Positions 37,305 to 47,178 of a stretch of 64,000 nucleotides of DNA are shown piece after piece. Each line of letters opens with the position of its first letter. Positions within the stretch are counted from its first letter, which is position 1. The DNA lies in the NCBI GenBank assembly GCA_039096225.1, contig JBBPEB010000014.1, positions 1 to 64,000 of the forward strand, written 5' to 3'. Made by a program: the position numbers and the translations under genes. This DNA is from Blastocystis sp. Blastoise. Taxonomy: Eukaryota; Sar; Bigyra; Opalinata; Blastocystidae. Below the pieces are notes generated by a model. The model searched no databases, was not told the origin of the DNA, and saw only the letters and a list, made by a program, of their open reading frames with translations.

Positions 37305-37545
37305 TAATCTAGGTGATGTAAAGTGGTTGTACTAGATGGTCAGCTATTGTGTCGTGGTTATAAATGGGATGATGTGACGTCACCATATAAAACTATTTCT
37401 TTAGGTTTTATCAATGAGTGGGAAATGCTTGGCTATGTTAACTGAGCGTTGCTTGAAACTTTCAAAAAATCAATTGGTCAAATGTCTAAACAGATTTGTC
37501 TTGAATCATACAGAATCATGATCTATTCACATAATCACTACATCT
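37305..37545 (+). pseudogene. Protein-like fragment in the MULE (unrecognised)
   Basis: A patch of normal base composition is open as KVVVLDGQLLCRGYKWDDV, then TSPYKTISLGFINEWEMLGY, then a TGA, after which the same frame continues ALLETFKKSIGQMSKQICLE. The composition contrasts sharply with the flanks. It also contains the perfect palindrome GTGACGTCAC. Likely a decayed captured-gene exon; family unknown. Confidence 0.35.
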
Positions 37546-37738
37546 ACAATTCAAATATTCATATTTGAAGTTACTTGGTTTAACTCATATTCTGATTCTG
37601 AGATGTATATATTTTCTACATTTTTTTTATATAAATATAATTATATAATTATATTAATGTTTATATAGGTTGTTATATAGCTATTAAATCTAGTTCTTGC
37701 TTTTCTTGTCACTAAATTCTTGGTTCTTCTCTTTTATG

Positions 37739-37769
<31 letters not shown>

Positions 37770-37924
37770 TATTATTAACTTCTTATGTTTTGATTTTATA
37801 ATATAAATTTCTTAATTTTTGAAAATTATTTCTATTTATACATATTATTAGTTTCTTCTATGTACTTATTTGAAGTTTTTATTAATATTAATTTATGCAC
37901 TTTTTTCTTTTTTTTTAATTATAT

Positions 37925-37961
<37 letters not shown>

Positions 37962-38089
37962 CTATTTCTATATATATTTGGTTTTCTTTTTGTCTATATT
38001 TGCCTTCTTTTCCATTTTATTCTTATTAATTTCTTTGTTATACTTTATATTTTTCTTATAGTCATCGTGTTGATTCGGGTAATTGTTAC

Positions 38090-39880
38090 TACTATTAATA
38101 CTACTCAATATCACATTTCATTATATAATATACCTTTTTTCTTTAGTTCTTACTTATCATTCTCCTTACATTCTTCTTATCTTTCCTTTTTGTGTTCTCC
38201 TTCTATAATTACATCTTCTCTTCATTTCCACCTCTATATCTTAATCTTCTTGTTCTTCTTCATTTTCTTCTTATGTCATTACTTCCTTTTCATATCTTTC
38301 CACTTCTACTTTTCTATTCGCTATTCCTTTTAATTCTTCATCTAGACGTTCTTTCTATATTCCTTTTTCTTTTATATATCCTTATTCCCCTTCTCCTTTT
38401 CTGTCTCCAATATTCTTTTCCTACTCGTTCTTCTTCATCTATTTATCCTTATGCTTCTATATCTTGTATATACCATTCTTTTGCTTCTCAATCTCAATCT
38501 CCTTCTCTCAATCTCTTCTGTATCTCTTCTTCTTCCTCTTCTTCTATATATCCTTATTCCCCTTCTATATCTTATATATATCTTTATTCTTCTTCTATAT
38601 CTTATATATATCCTTCATCTTCTATATATCCTTCGTCTTTATATTCTTTTTCTCTCTATATATCCTTCGTATATATATTCTTTTTCTCTCTATATATCCT
38701 TCCTCTGCATTCCTTCTTCTATTTGCCATTATTCTTCTTATACATTTTATCTATATCATTCTCCTCCTATGTTTTCTATTTTTTCTATATATCCTTATTC
38801 TTATCTTTCCTCTTCTATATATCGTTTTTCTTCTATATATCTTATTTTTGCTTCTTCTTCTATATATCTTTCTTCTTCTTCTATTTATTGTTCTTATTCT
38901 TCTGTATCCTCTATTTATCATTATTTTCCATAGTATTCTTCTACTGTATCTTCTTCTTGTCTCTTTCTTCTTCTTAAATATCTCCTTCTTCTCCTTCTTT
39001 TCTTCTATATCTTCAATATACCTTTCTTTATCTATATATTTTGATGTTCATTATTTCTCTATATATCTTTATTCTCCATATTCTTCCGTATCTTCTTCTT
39101 CTTTTTATGCTTCTCTTTATTCTCCTTCTATATATCTTTCTTTTCCTTCTTTTCCTTCTCAGTCTCCTTCTCTTCATTTTATCATTCTCTTTCTCTCTAT
39201 CTCTATCTCTTTCTATTTCTATATCTTCTATATGTACTTTTTCTTCTTCTTCTTCTATATATCATTATTTTCCTCCTCCTCCTACTCTTCCTTCTTCTTT
39301 TATCATCATTCTTCTACTTCTTCTATCATTTCCTTCTTCGATTTCGATATCTCTATATATCATTTTTCTCCTTCGTCTTCTCCTTCTTTACTCTTTATAT
39401 TATTCTAATTTTATTCCTTTTCATCTATTTCCTCTTTATCTCAATATTCTCTCGATTTATTACACATAATATCAATTATATATATATATATATATAATCT
39501 TTTATACTCTTTTTCTTTCATCATATACTATCTTTTTTTCCTACATTTACACTTGTACTTCCTATGTGTACTCTACTTATATTTTTATTTCCTTCTTAAT
39601 TTATTCTCCCTTGTTCTTCTTCTAACTCTCTTCTCTATCTGTTTTCTCTTCTTCTCCTATACATGACTTTTTATTATCCATCTATCTTTCTTTTCTTCTT
39701 ACCTTCTTATCTTATTTTTTACTCGCTTCCTATTCTTATTCTTCTTCTTTATATATATGCTTTTTATTCTCTATCCTATTAACTAACTCCTCCTTCTTCT
39801 TCTTCTCATTTACTTAATATTTTTCTTTTTCCTAATTTATTTTCCTATATTCTTCATATTCATGTTTTCATTTTTTTATA
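38090..39880 (+). repeat. 1.8-kb pyrimidine-rich tract inside the MULE
   Basis: The plus strand is dominated by C and T (TTCTTC, TATATATCCTT, CTTCTTCTATATATC), that is, purine-rich on the minus strand. It mirrors the purine-rich tract of the left half, so the purine strand points inward from both ends. Long Ser/Tyr/Phe/Leu open frames here are composition artefacts. Confidence 0.85.
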
Positions 39881-40080
39881 TTCAATTCCTATCTTTTATC
39901 ATCTTATATCTATATATATACTTCTCTCCATATTTAAACTATTTCTATCTACTATACTAATTAATATAGTATTTATTTTTATTAATAAAAAGATTTTATC
40001 CTTTTTATTTCTTATTTATACTTATTATTTTATATGTTTCTTGTTTATATATTTAATTTATATATTAAAATAATTTTTTC

Positions 40081-40124
<44 letters not shown>

Positions 40125-40257
40125 GCAACAGTAATATGTATTCTATTTGATAAATATATATGAAAGAGATAAGTATATATTTATATATCTATATTATTGA
40201 TTCATCTTTTTTAGATATATATATTAAATATTGTATTTTATTATTATTTATTATTAC

Positions 40258-40325
40258 TCTTATGCTCTATAAGGTGAGAGGCTATCATAATTCGATAACA
40301 ATCAGGTTCAACTCCTGACATAAGT
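40258..40325 (+). ncRNA. tRNA-like cloverleaf B
   Basis: TCTTATG (40258-40264) pairs with CATAAGT (40319-40325) with one terminal mismatch. CTCT/AGAG forms a D-stem around a loop with GG, TATC/GATA an anticodon stem, and TCAGG/CCTGA a T-stem with loop TTCAACT. As in cloverleaf A, 4 kb away, acceptor and D-stem abut without positions 8-9. The pair probably shares an origin. Not a standard tRNA. Confidence 0.4.
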
Positions 40326-40329
40326 CATT

Positions 40330-41500
40330 CTATATATATATATATATTTTTTTTTATTTAATAAACGTTTTAATTATATGTTCTTTTTACACTTATTAAT
40401 GTATTTATTAAATTATTTATAGCTCTTCATCCTTCAAAACTTCATAGTTTCTGAAATGAGTTGTAATCTGTTTTATTCTCAAAAGTGTAGCTTATTCAAA
40501 ATATGTTTGAATTGAGTTAAATACAGTTTTAAAACTTAGATTCATTTTTTATTTTCAAAATATACTCAAATACAGAGTATATTCAGCAATCATTAATACT
40601 TTAACGACTGTAGTTTATTATTTTTAACTGAATTCTGGTCAGTATACTCAATACAAACAACTAAGTACAATACATACGTATTCATGATTTTTAAACAACA
40701 TTTTTCCATTTCGACATTTACTTGATCCATTATAAAACTATTTGTCCTTTTGATATAGTAAAGAAAAACGAATACCATATACCAAACAAAACGTTTTAAC
40801 TTGAATCTCGTCATCTATTAAATATTTTTCTTAATCAATTCACAGTTCATACTCTTAAAACAGTTATTTAAGATTAATATTTATGTATTTGTCCTTATAC
40901 AATATTTTCATGACACTGTAATAATATATATGAAAATTAAAAGAGTCAAGAAATCTGTTAATTATCAAAAAATAAGTTCTATTTACTAAAATCATATTTA
41001 TAAGATTTATAAACTTATACCATATAAAAACATAGCTCTTATATAAAGTATTGGCTGAATTAGTTTATTTGTAAGTAAATTAAAAGTATGTTATATAACG
41101 TAATTTTAGGTTACTCTTTTTAATCAGATTTATTTCATAGCTATTTATGGTTTATTTGTCTGTTAATCTTATTTTTTAAAACAATTACAGACAATTATAT
41201 TATGATCCTTGTCTATTAAGTTATTTTATTGAATTAATAGTATAAATAAAAGTTATATAACAAAATAAATGTATATATTGATTAAAATAAGGAATGAATA
41301 TAAATAAATAAAAATAGATAAAATTGCCAAAAAGCAAATTCTTAGAATTATATAGTACAATAGACGAACTTCTAATAGAAACTTAAAAATCGATTGATTG
41401 GATCAAATAGTCAAATCCTAACGTCATAATATGAATTATTCTTTTCATTTTTTATTAATTTAAATTCTTGAAATACATCTAATAAACACGGTTATTATAT
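40330..41500. other. AT-rich MULE right interior, no gene seen
   Basis: Only short frames. The 73-residue minus frame at 40593-40814 has mixed composition but no flanking splice context or recognisable motif. Confidence 0.5.
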
Positions 41501-41547
41501 AAATTAATACGATTGGACAACGAAATCAAAATGTTAACAGAAATTTT

Positions 41548-41629
41548 TGGGTATTTCTAACAAATCATACAAAAAATTGGGTATGTATACAAATCAATAG
41601 GGAAATCTGGGTATTTCTAACATTTTTCC
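41548..41629 (-). repeat. MULE right terminal/subterminal repeat array
   Basis: Inverted copies of the left-end motif (here TGGGTATTTCTAAC) lie at 41548-41561 and 41608-41621, with a degenerate copy at about 41578, exactly 30 bp apart. The element ends 8 bp after the last copy. Confidence 0.85.
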
Positions 41630-41638
41630 ATTATTATT
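41630..41638. repeat. 9-bp target site duplication of the MULE, right copy
   Basis: ATTATTATT, identical to 21251-21259. The sequence then continues as the normal upstream spacer of the interrupted 5S unit (CTATTCTATTATTATTC...). Confidence 0.85.
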
Positions 41639-42267
41639 CTATTCTATTATTATTCTATTCTATTTATTATTCTATTCTATTATTCTATTCTAATATTATT
41701 CTATTTATTATTATTATTCTATTTATTATTCTTTTTATTATTCTTTTTATTCATTTATTCAAATTTTTTTTTATTTATTTATTTTATTTATTTATTTATT
41801 TTTATATTAAAAATCTAACCCTAACCTAAAAATTATTTTATATTAACCCTAATCTATTATTTTAATATTCAATTTAACACTAATCTATTATTTTTTATAT
41901 TAAATCTAAAACCATTATTTTATATTAAACCTAACCCTAACCCTCCTAAACCCTAAATTATTTTATATTCATTTTAAATCATAACCCTAAACCACTAATA
42001 TATATATATATAATTAAAATTATTTTATTTTATCAAATATTATTTTATTATTATTATTATTTTATTATTATTATTTATAATATAAATAATATGTTTACAA
42101 AAATTTAATAATAAAAAATAATATAAAAATTTTTTTATAATTTTTATAATAATAATAATAATAATAATAATATAAATAAAATGTTATATATAAATAATTA
42201 AAAATATTAATAATAAAAAGAATAATAAATAAAAAAATAAATACAAATAAAGAAAAATAAAAAAAAA

Positions 42268-42383
42268 AGAACAGCACTAGGACTTCACGGCGAGTCCCCC
42301 ACACCGCTACTATCCTAGCTCGAAGTGGCTTAGCTTCCTAGATCAGACGGGTTAGGGCGTTGTCCACTTGATATGGCCGTTCT
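42268..42383 (-). rRNA. 5S ribosomal RNA, copy 13
   Basis: Same 116-nt sequence. It is the first 5S gene right of the MULE. Confidence 0.94.
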
Positions 42384-43044
42384 CAAGATATATTTATTAT
42401 TATTCTATTATTATTCTATTCTATTATTATTCTATTCTATTTATTATTCTATTCTATTATTCTATTCTAATATTATTCTATTTATTATTATTATTCTATT
42501 TATTATTCTTTTTATTATTCTTTTTATTCATTTATTCAAATTTTTTTTTATTTATTTATTTTATTTATTTATTTATTTTTATATTAAAAATCTAACCCTA
42601 ACCTAAAAATTATTTTATATTAACCCTAATCTATTATTTTAATATTCAATTTAACACTAATCTATTATTTTTTATATTAAATCTAAAACCATTATTTTAT
42701 ATTAAACCTAACCCTAACCCTCCTAAACCCTAAATTATTTTATATTCATTTTAAATCATAACCCTAAACCACTAATATATATATATATAATTAAAATTAT
42801 TTTATTTTATCAAATATTATTTTATTATTATTATTATTTTATTATTATTATTTATAATATAAATAATATGTTTACAAAAATTTAATAATAAAAAATAATA
42901 TAAAAATTTTTTTATAATTTTTATAATAATAATAATAATAATAATAATATAAATAAAATGTTATATATAAATAATTAAAAATATTAATAATAAAAAGAAT
43001 AATAAATAAAAAAATAAATACAAATAAAGAAAAATAAAAAAAAA

Positions 43045-43160
43045 AGAACAGCACTAGGACTTCACGGCGAGTCCCCCACACCGCTACTATCCTAGCTCGA
43101 AGTGGCTTAGCTTCCTAGATCAGACGGGTTAGGGCGTTGTCCACTTGATATGGCCGTTCT
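43045..43160 (-). rRNA. 5S ribosomal RNA, copy 14
   Basis: Same 116-nt sequence in a 777-bp unit. Confidence 0.94.
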
Positions 43161-43823
43161 CAAGATATATTTATTATTATTCTATTATTATTCTATTCTA
43201 TTATTATTCTATTCTATTTATTATTCTATTCTATTATTCTATTCTAATATTATTCTATTTATTATTATTATTCTATTTATTATTCTTTTTATTATTCTTT
43301 TTATTCATTTATTCAAATTTTTTTTTATTTATTTATTTTATTTATTTATTTATTTTTATATTAAAAATCTAACCCTAACCTAAAAATTATTTTATATTAA
43401 CCCTAATCTATTATTTTAATATTCAATTTAACACTAATCTATTATTTTTTATATTAAATCTAAAACCATTATTTTATATTAAACCTAACCCTAACCCTCC
43501 TAAACCCTAAATTATTTTATATTCATTTTAAATCATAACCCTAAACCACTAATATATATATATATAATTAAAATTATTTTATTTTATCAAATATTATTTT
43601 ATTATTATTATTATTTTATTATTATTATTTATAATATAAATAATATGTTTACAAAAATTTAATAATAAAAAATAATATAAAAATTTTTTTATAATTTTTA
43701 TAATAATAATAATAATAATAATAATATAAATAAAATGTTATATATAAATAATTAAAAATATTAATAATAAAAAGAATAATAAATAAAAAAATAAATACAA
43801 ATAAAGAAAAATAAAAAAAAAAA

Positions 43824-43939
43824 AGAACAGCACTAGGACTTCACGGCGAGTCCCCCACACCGCTACTATCCTAGCTCGAAGTGGCTTAGCTTCCTAGATC
43901 AGACGGGTTAGGGCGTTGTCCACTTGATATGGCCGTTCT
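43824..43939 (-). rRNA. 5S ribosomal RNA, copy 15
   Basis: Same 116-nt sequence in a 779-bp unit. Confidence 0.94.
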
Positions 43940-44603
43940 CAAGATATATTTATTATTATTCTATTATTATTCTATTCTATTATTATTCTATTCTATTTAT
44001 TATTCTATTCTATTATTCTATTCTAATATTATTCTATTTATTATTATTATTCTATTTATTATTCTTTTTATTATTCTTTTTATTCATTTATTCAAATTTT
44101 TTTTTATTTATTTATTTTATTTATTTATTTATTTTTATATTAAAAATCTAACCCTAACCTAAAAATTATTTTATATTAACCCTAATCTATTATTTTAATA
44201 TTCAATTTAACACTAATCTATTATTTTTTATATTAAATCTAAAACCATTATTTTATATTAAACCTAACCCTAACCCTCCTAAACCCTAAATTATTTTATA
44301 TTCATTTTAAATCATAACCCTAAACCACTAATATATATATATATAATTAAAATTATTTTATTTTATCAAATATTATTTTATTATTATTATTATTTTATTA
44401 TTATTATTTATAATATAAATAATATGTTTACAAAAATTTAATAATAAAAAATAATATAAAAATTTTTTTGTAATTTTTATAATAATAATAATAATAATAA
44501 TAATATAAATAAAATGTTATATATAAATAATTAAAAATATTAATAATAAAAAGAATAATAAATAAAAAAATAAATACAAATAAAGAAAAATAAAAAAAAA
44601 AAA

Positions 44604-44719
44604 AGAACAGCACTAGGACTTCACGGCGAGTCCCCCACACCGCTACTATCCTAGCTCGAAGTGGCTTAGCTTCCTAGATCAGACGGGTTAGGGCGTTGTC
44701 CACTTGATATGGCCGTTCT
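44604..44719 (-). rRNA. 5S ribosomal RNA, copy 16
   Basis: Same 116-nt sequence. Its downstream spacer has a single A-to-G change near 44470, a rare private variant in the array. Confidence 0.94.
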
Positions 44720-45382
44720 CAAGATATATTTATTATTATTCTATTATTATTCTATTCTATTATTATTCTATTCTATTTATTATTCTATTCTATTATTCTA
44801 TTCTAATATTATTCTATTTATTATTATTATTCTATTTATTATTCTTTTTATTATTCTTTTTATTCATTTATTCAAATTTTTTTTTATTTATTTATTTTAT
44901 TTATTTATTTATTTTTATATTAAAAATCTAACCCTAACCTAAAAATTATTTTATATTAACCCTAATCTATTATTTTAATATTCAATTTAACACTAATCTA
45001 TTATTTTTTATATTAAATCTAAAACCATTATTTTATATTAAACCTAACCCTAACCCTCCTAAACCCTAAATTATTTTATATTCATTTTAAATCATAACCC
45101 TAAACCACTAATATATATATATATAATTAAAATTATTTTATTTTATCAAATATTATTTTATTATTATTATTATTTTATTATTATTATTTATAATATAAAT
45201 AATATGTTTACAAAAATTTAATAATAAAAAATAATATAAAAATTTTTTTATAATTTTTATAATAATAATAATAATAATAATAATATAAATAAAATGTTAT
45301 ATATAAATAATTAAAAATATTAATAATAAAAAGAATAATAAATAAAAAAATAAATACAAATAAAGAAAAAAAAAAAAAAAAA

Positions 45383-45498
45383 AGAACAGCACTAGGACTT
45401 CACGGCGAGTCCCCCACACCGCTACTATCCTAGCTCGAAGTGGCTTAGCTTCCTAGATCAGACGGGTTAGGGCGTTGTCCACTTGATATGGCCGTTCT
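45383..45498 (-). rRNA. 5S ribosomal RNA, copy 17
   Basis: Same 116-nt sequence with a long uninterrupted T-run terminator. Confidence 0.94.
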
Positions 45499-46164
45499 CA
45501 AGATATATTTATTATTATTCTATTATTATTCTATTCTATTATTATTCTATTCTATTTATTATTCTATTCTATTATTCTATTCTAATATTATTCTATTTAT
45601 TATTATTATTCTATTTATTATTCTTTTTATTATTCTTTTTATTCATTTATTCAAATTTTTTTTTATTTATTTATTTTATTTATTTATTTATTTTTATATT
45701 AAAAATCTAACCCTAACCTAAAAATTATTTTATATTAACCCTAATCTATTATTTTAATATTCAATTTAACACTAATCTATTATTTTTTATATTAAATCTA
45801 AAACCATTATTTTATATTAAACCTAACCCTAACCCTCCTAAACCCTAAATTATTTTATATTCATTTTAAATCATAACCCTAAACCACTAATATATATATA
45901 TATATAATTAAAATTATTTTATTTTATCAAATATTATTTTATTATTATTATTATTTTATTATTATTATTTATAATATAAATAATATGTTTACAAAAATTT
46001 AATAATAAAAAATAATATAAAAATTTTTTTATAATTTTTATAATAATAATAATAATAATAATAATATAAATAAAATGTTATATATAAATAATTAAAAATA
46101 TTAATAATAAAAAGAATAATAAATAAAAAAATAAATACAAATAAAGAAAAAAAAAAAAAAAAAA

Positions 46165-46280
46165 AGAACAGCACTAGGACTTCACGGCGAGTCCCCCACA
46201 CCGCTACTATCCTAGCTCGAAGTGGCTTAGCTTCCTAGATCAGACGGGTTAGGGCGTTGTCCACTTGATATGGCCGTTCT
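46165..46280 (-). rRNA. 5S ribosomal RNA, copy 18 (array edge)
   Basis: Same 116-nt sequence, but the spacer on its upstream side (46281-46775) is the most diverged of the array: a changed TATTC tract, CCCTAACCCTAAACCC without the CCTCC interruption, and shorter ATT runs. This is expected for an edge unit that escapes homogenisation. Confidence 0.94.
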
Positions 46281-46775
46281 CAAGATATATTTATTATTAT
46301 TCTATTATTATTCTATTCTATTATTATTCTATTCTATTTATTATTCTATTCTATTATTCTATTCTATTATTATTATTCTATTCTAATATTATTCTATTTA
46401 TTATTATTATTCTATTCTATTATTCTTTTTATTCATTTATTCAAATTTTTTTTTATTTATTTTTTTATTTATTTATTTATTTTTATATTAAAAATCTAAC
46501 CCTAACCTAAAAATTATTTTATATTAACCCTAATCTATTATTTTAATATTCAATTTAACCCTAATCTATTATTTTTTTATATTAAATCTAAAACCATTAT
46601 TTTATATTAAACCTAACCCTAACCCTAAACCCTAAATTATTTTATATTCATTTTAAATCATAACCCTAAACCACTAATATATATATATATAATTAAAATT
46701 ATTTTATTTTATCAAATATTATTTTATTATTATTATTTTATTATTATTTATAATATAAATAATATGTTTACAAAA

Positions 46776-47178
46776 CAATAATAATAAGAATAATACTATA
46801 AATTCAACTAAACAACAATTATTCCTTATTATATACATATGTTTACAGAAATGAACAATTGATAATATAGAAAATAAATAATAAAATTTAATATTCACGA
46901 ATATAAAAAAAATCTAGAAAAAATATCAAAAATTTAAAACAAGAAAATAGATATATTCATAAGATATCCTTCGTATGAAATCAAAAAAATATTGAAAAAA
47001 AAATGAAATTTTTGCTTGAATATTATTGTAAACAGTACTCAAAGACTTTTATAATACAGTATATTAAAAAAATGAAACCAGATTACAAGCCAAATAAATA
47101 GATAAGATTTTAATATCTACAGAAAATTATAAAATATATACATTTGTAAAAAGAAATCTAGAAAAAAAGAAAAACCAT
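46776..47178. other. Unique AT-rich DNA between 5S array and surface-protein gene
   Basis: No gene. It forms the 3' flank of the minus-strand gene that ends at 47179. No repeat similarity to the 5S unit remains beyond 46775. Confidence 0.6.

Larger units (their letters stand above)
21260..41629 (+). mobile_element. 20.4-kb Mutator-like element (MULE) inserted in 5S spacer
   Basis: The element is bounded by a 9-bp duplication and related inverted ends. The left end carries TGTTAGAAATACCCA starting 7 bp in, and the right end carries the same 15-mer inverted, starting 7 bp from the edge. Both ends repeat this motif at multiples of about 30 bp. Inside are an intact MULE transposase gene (21919-25276), a 6.4-kb purine-rich tract, AT-rich DNA with decayed protein-like pieces, two tRNA-like structures and a pyrimidine-rich tract. 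Removing the element and one TSD copy restores a 777-bp 5S unit. The length is far above typical MULEs of a few kb, mostly because of low-complexity DNA. Confidence 0.9.
7958..46775 (-). repeat. Tandem 5S rDNA array (18 units) with two large insertions
   Basis: Units of about 750-796 bp each carry one 116-nt 5S gene on the minus strand. The spacer contains a poly-T tract just 3' of the gene (minus strand), (ATT/AAT)n and (TATTC)n tracts, a (TA)n stretch, and several CCCTAA/CCCTAAA motifs. Subtracting the insertions at 14916-19323 and 21260-41629 (plus its 9-bp duplication) restores unit lengths of about 778 and 777 bp. This shows that one continuous array was interrupted. The left end abuts the Helitron CTAG. 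The right end stops inside a spacer at 46775, where similarity to the other units ceases. Confidence 0.95.

Noticed and set aside
38192-39469. Overlapping 142-314 aa Ser/Tyr/Phe/Leu frames
   Set aside because: Same artefact in the pyrimidine-rich tract; all three frames are open at once.
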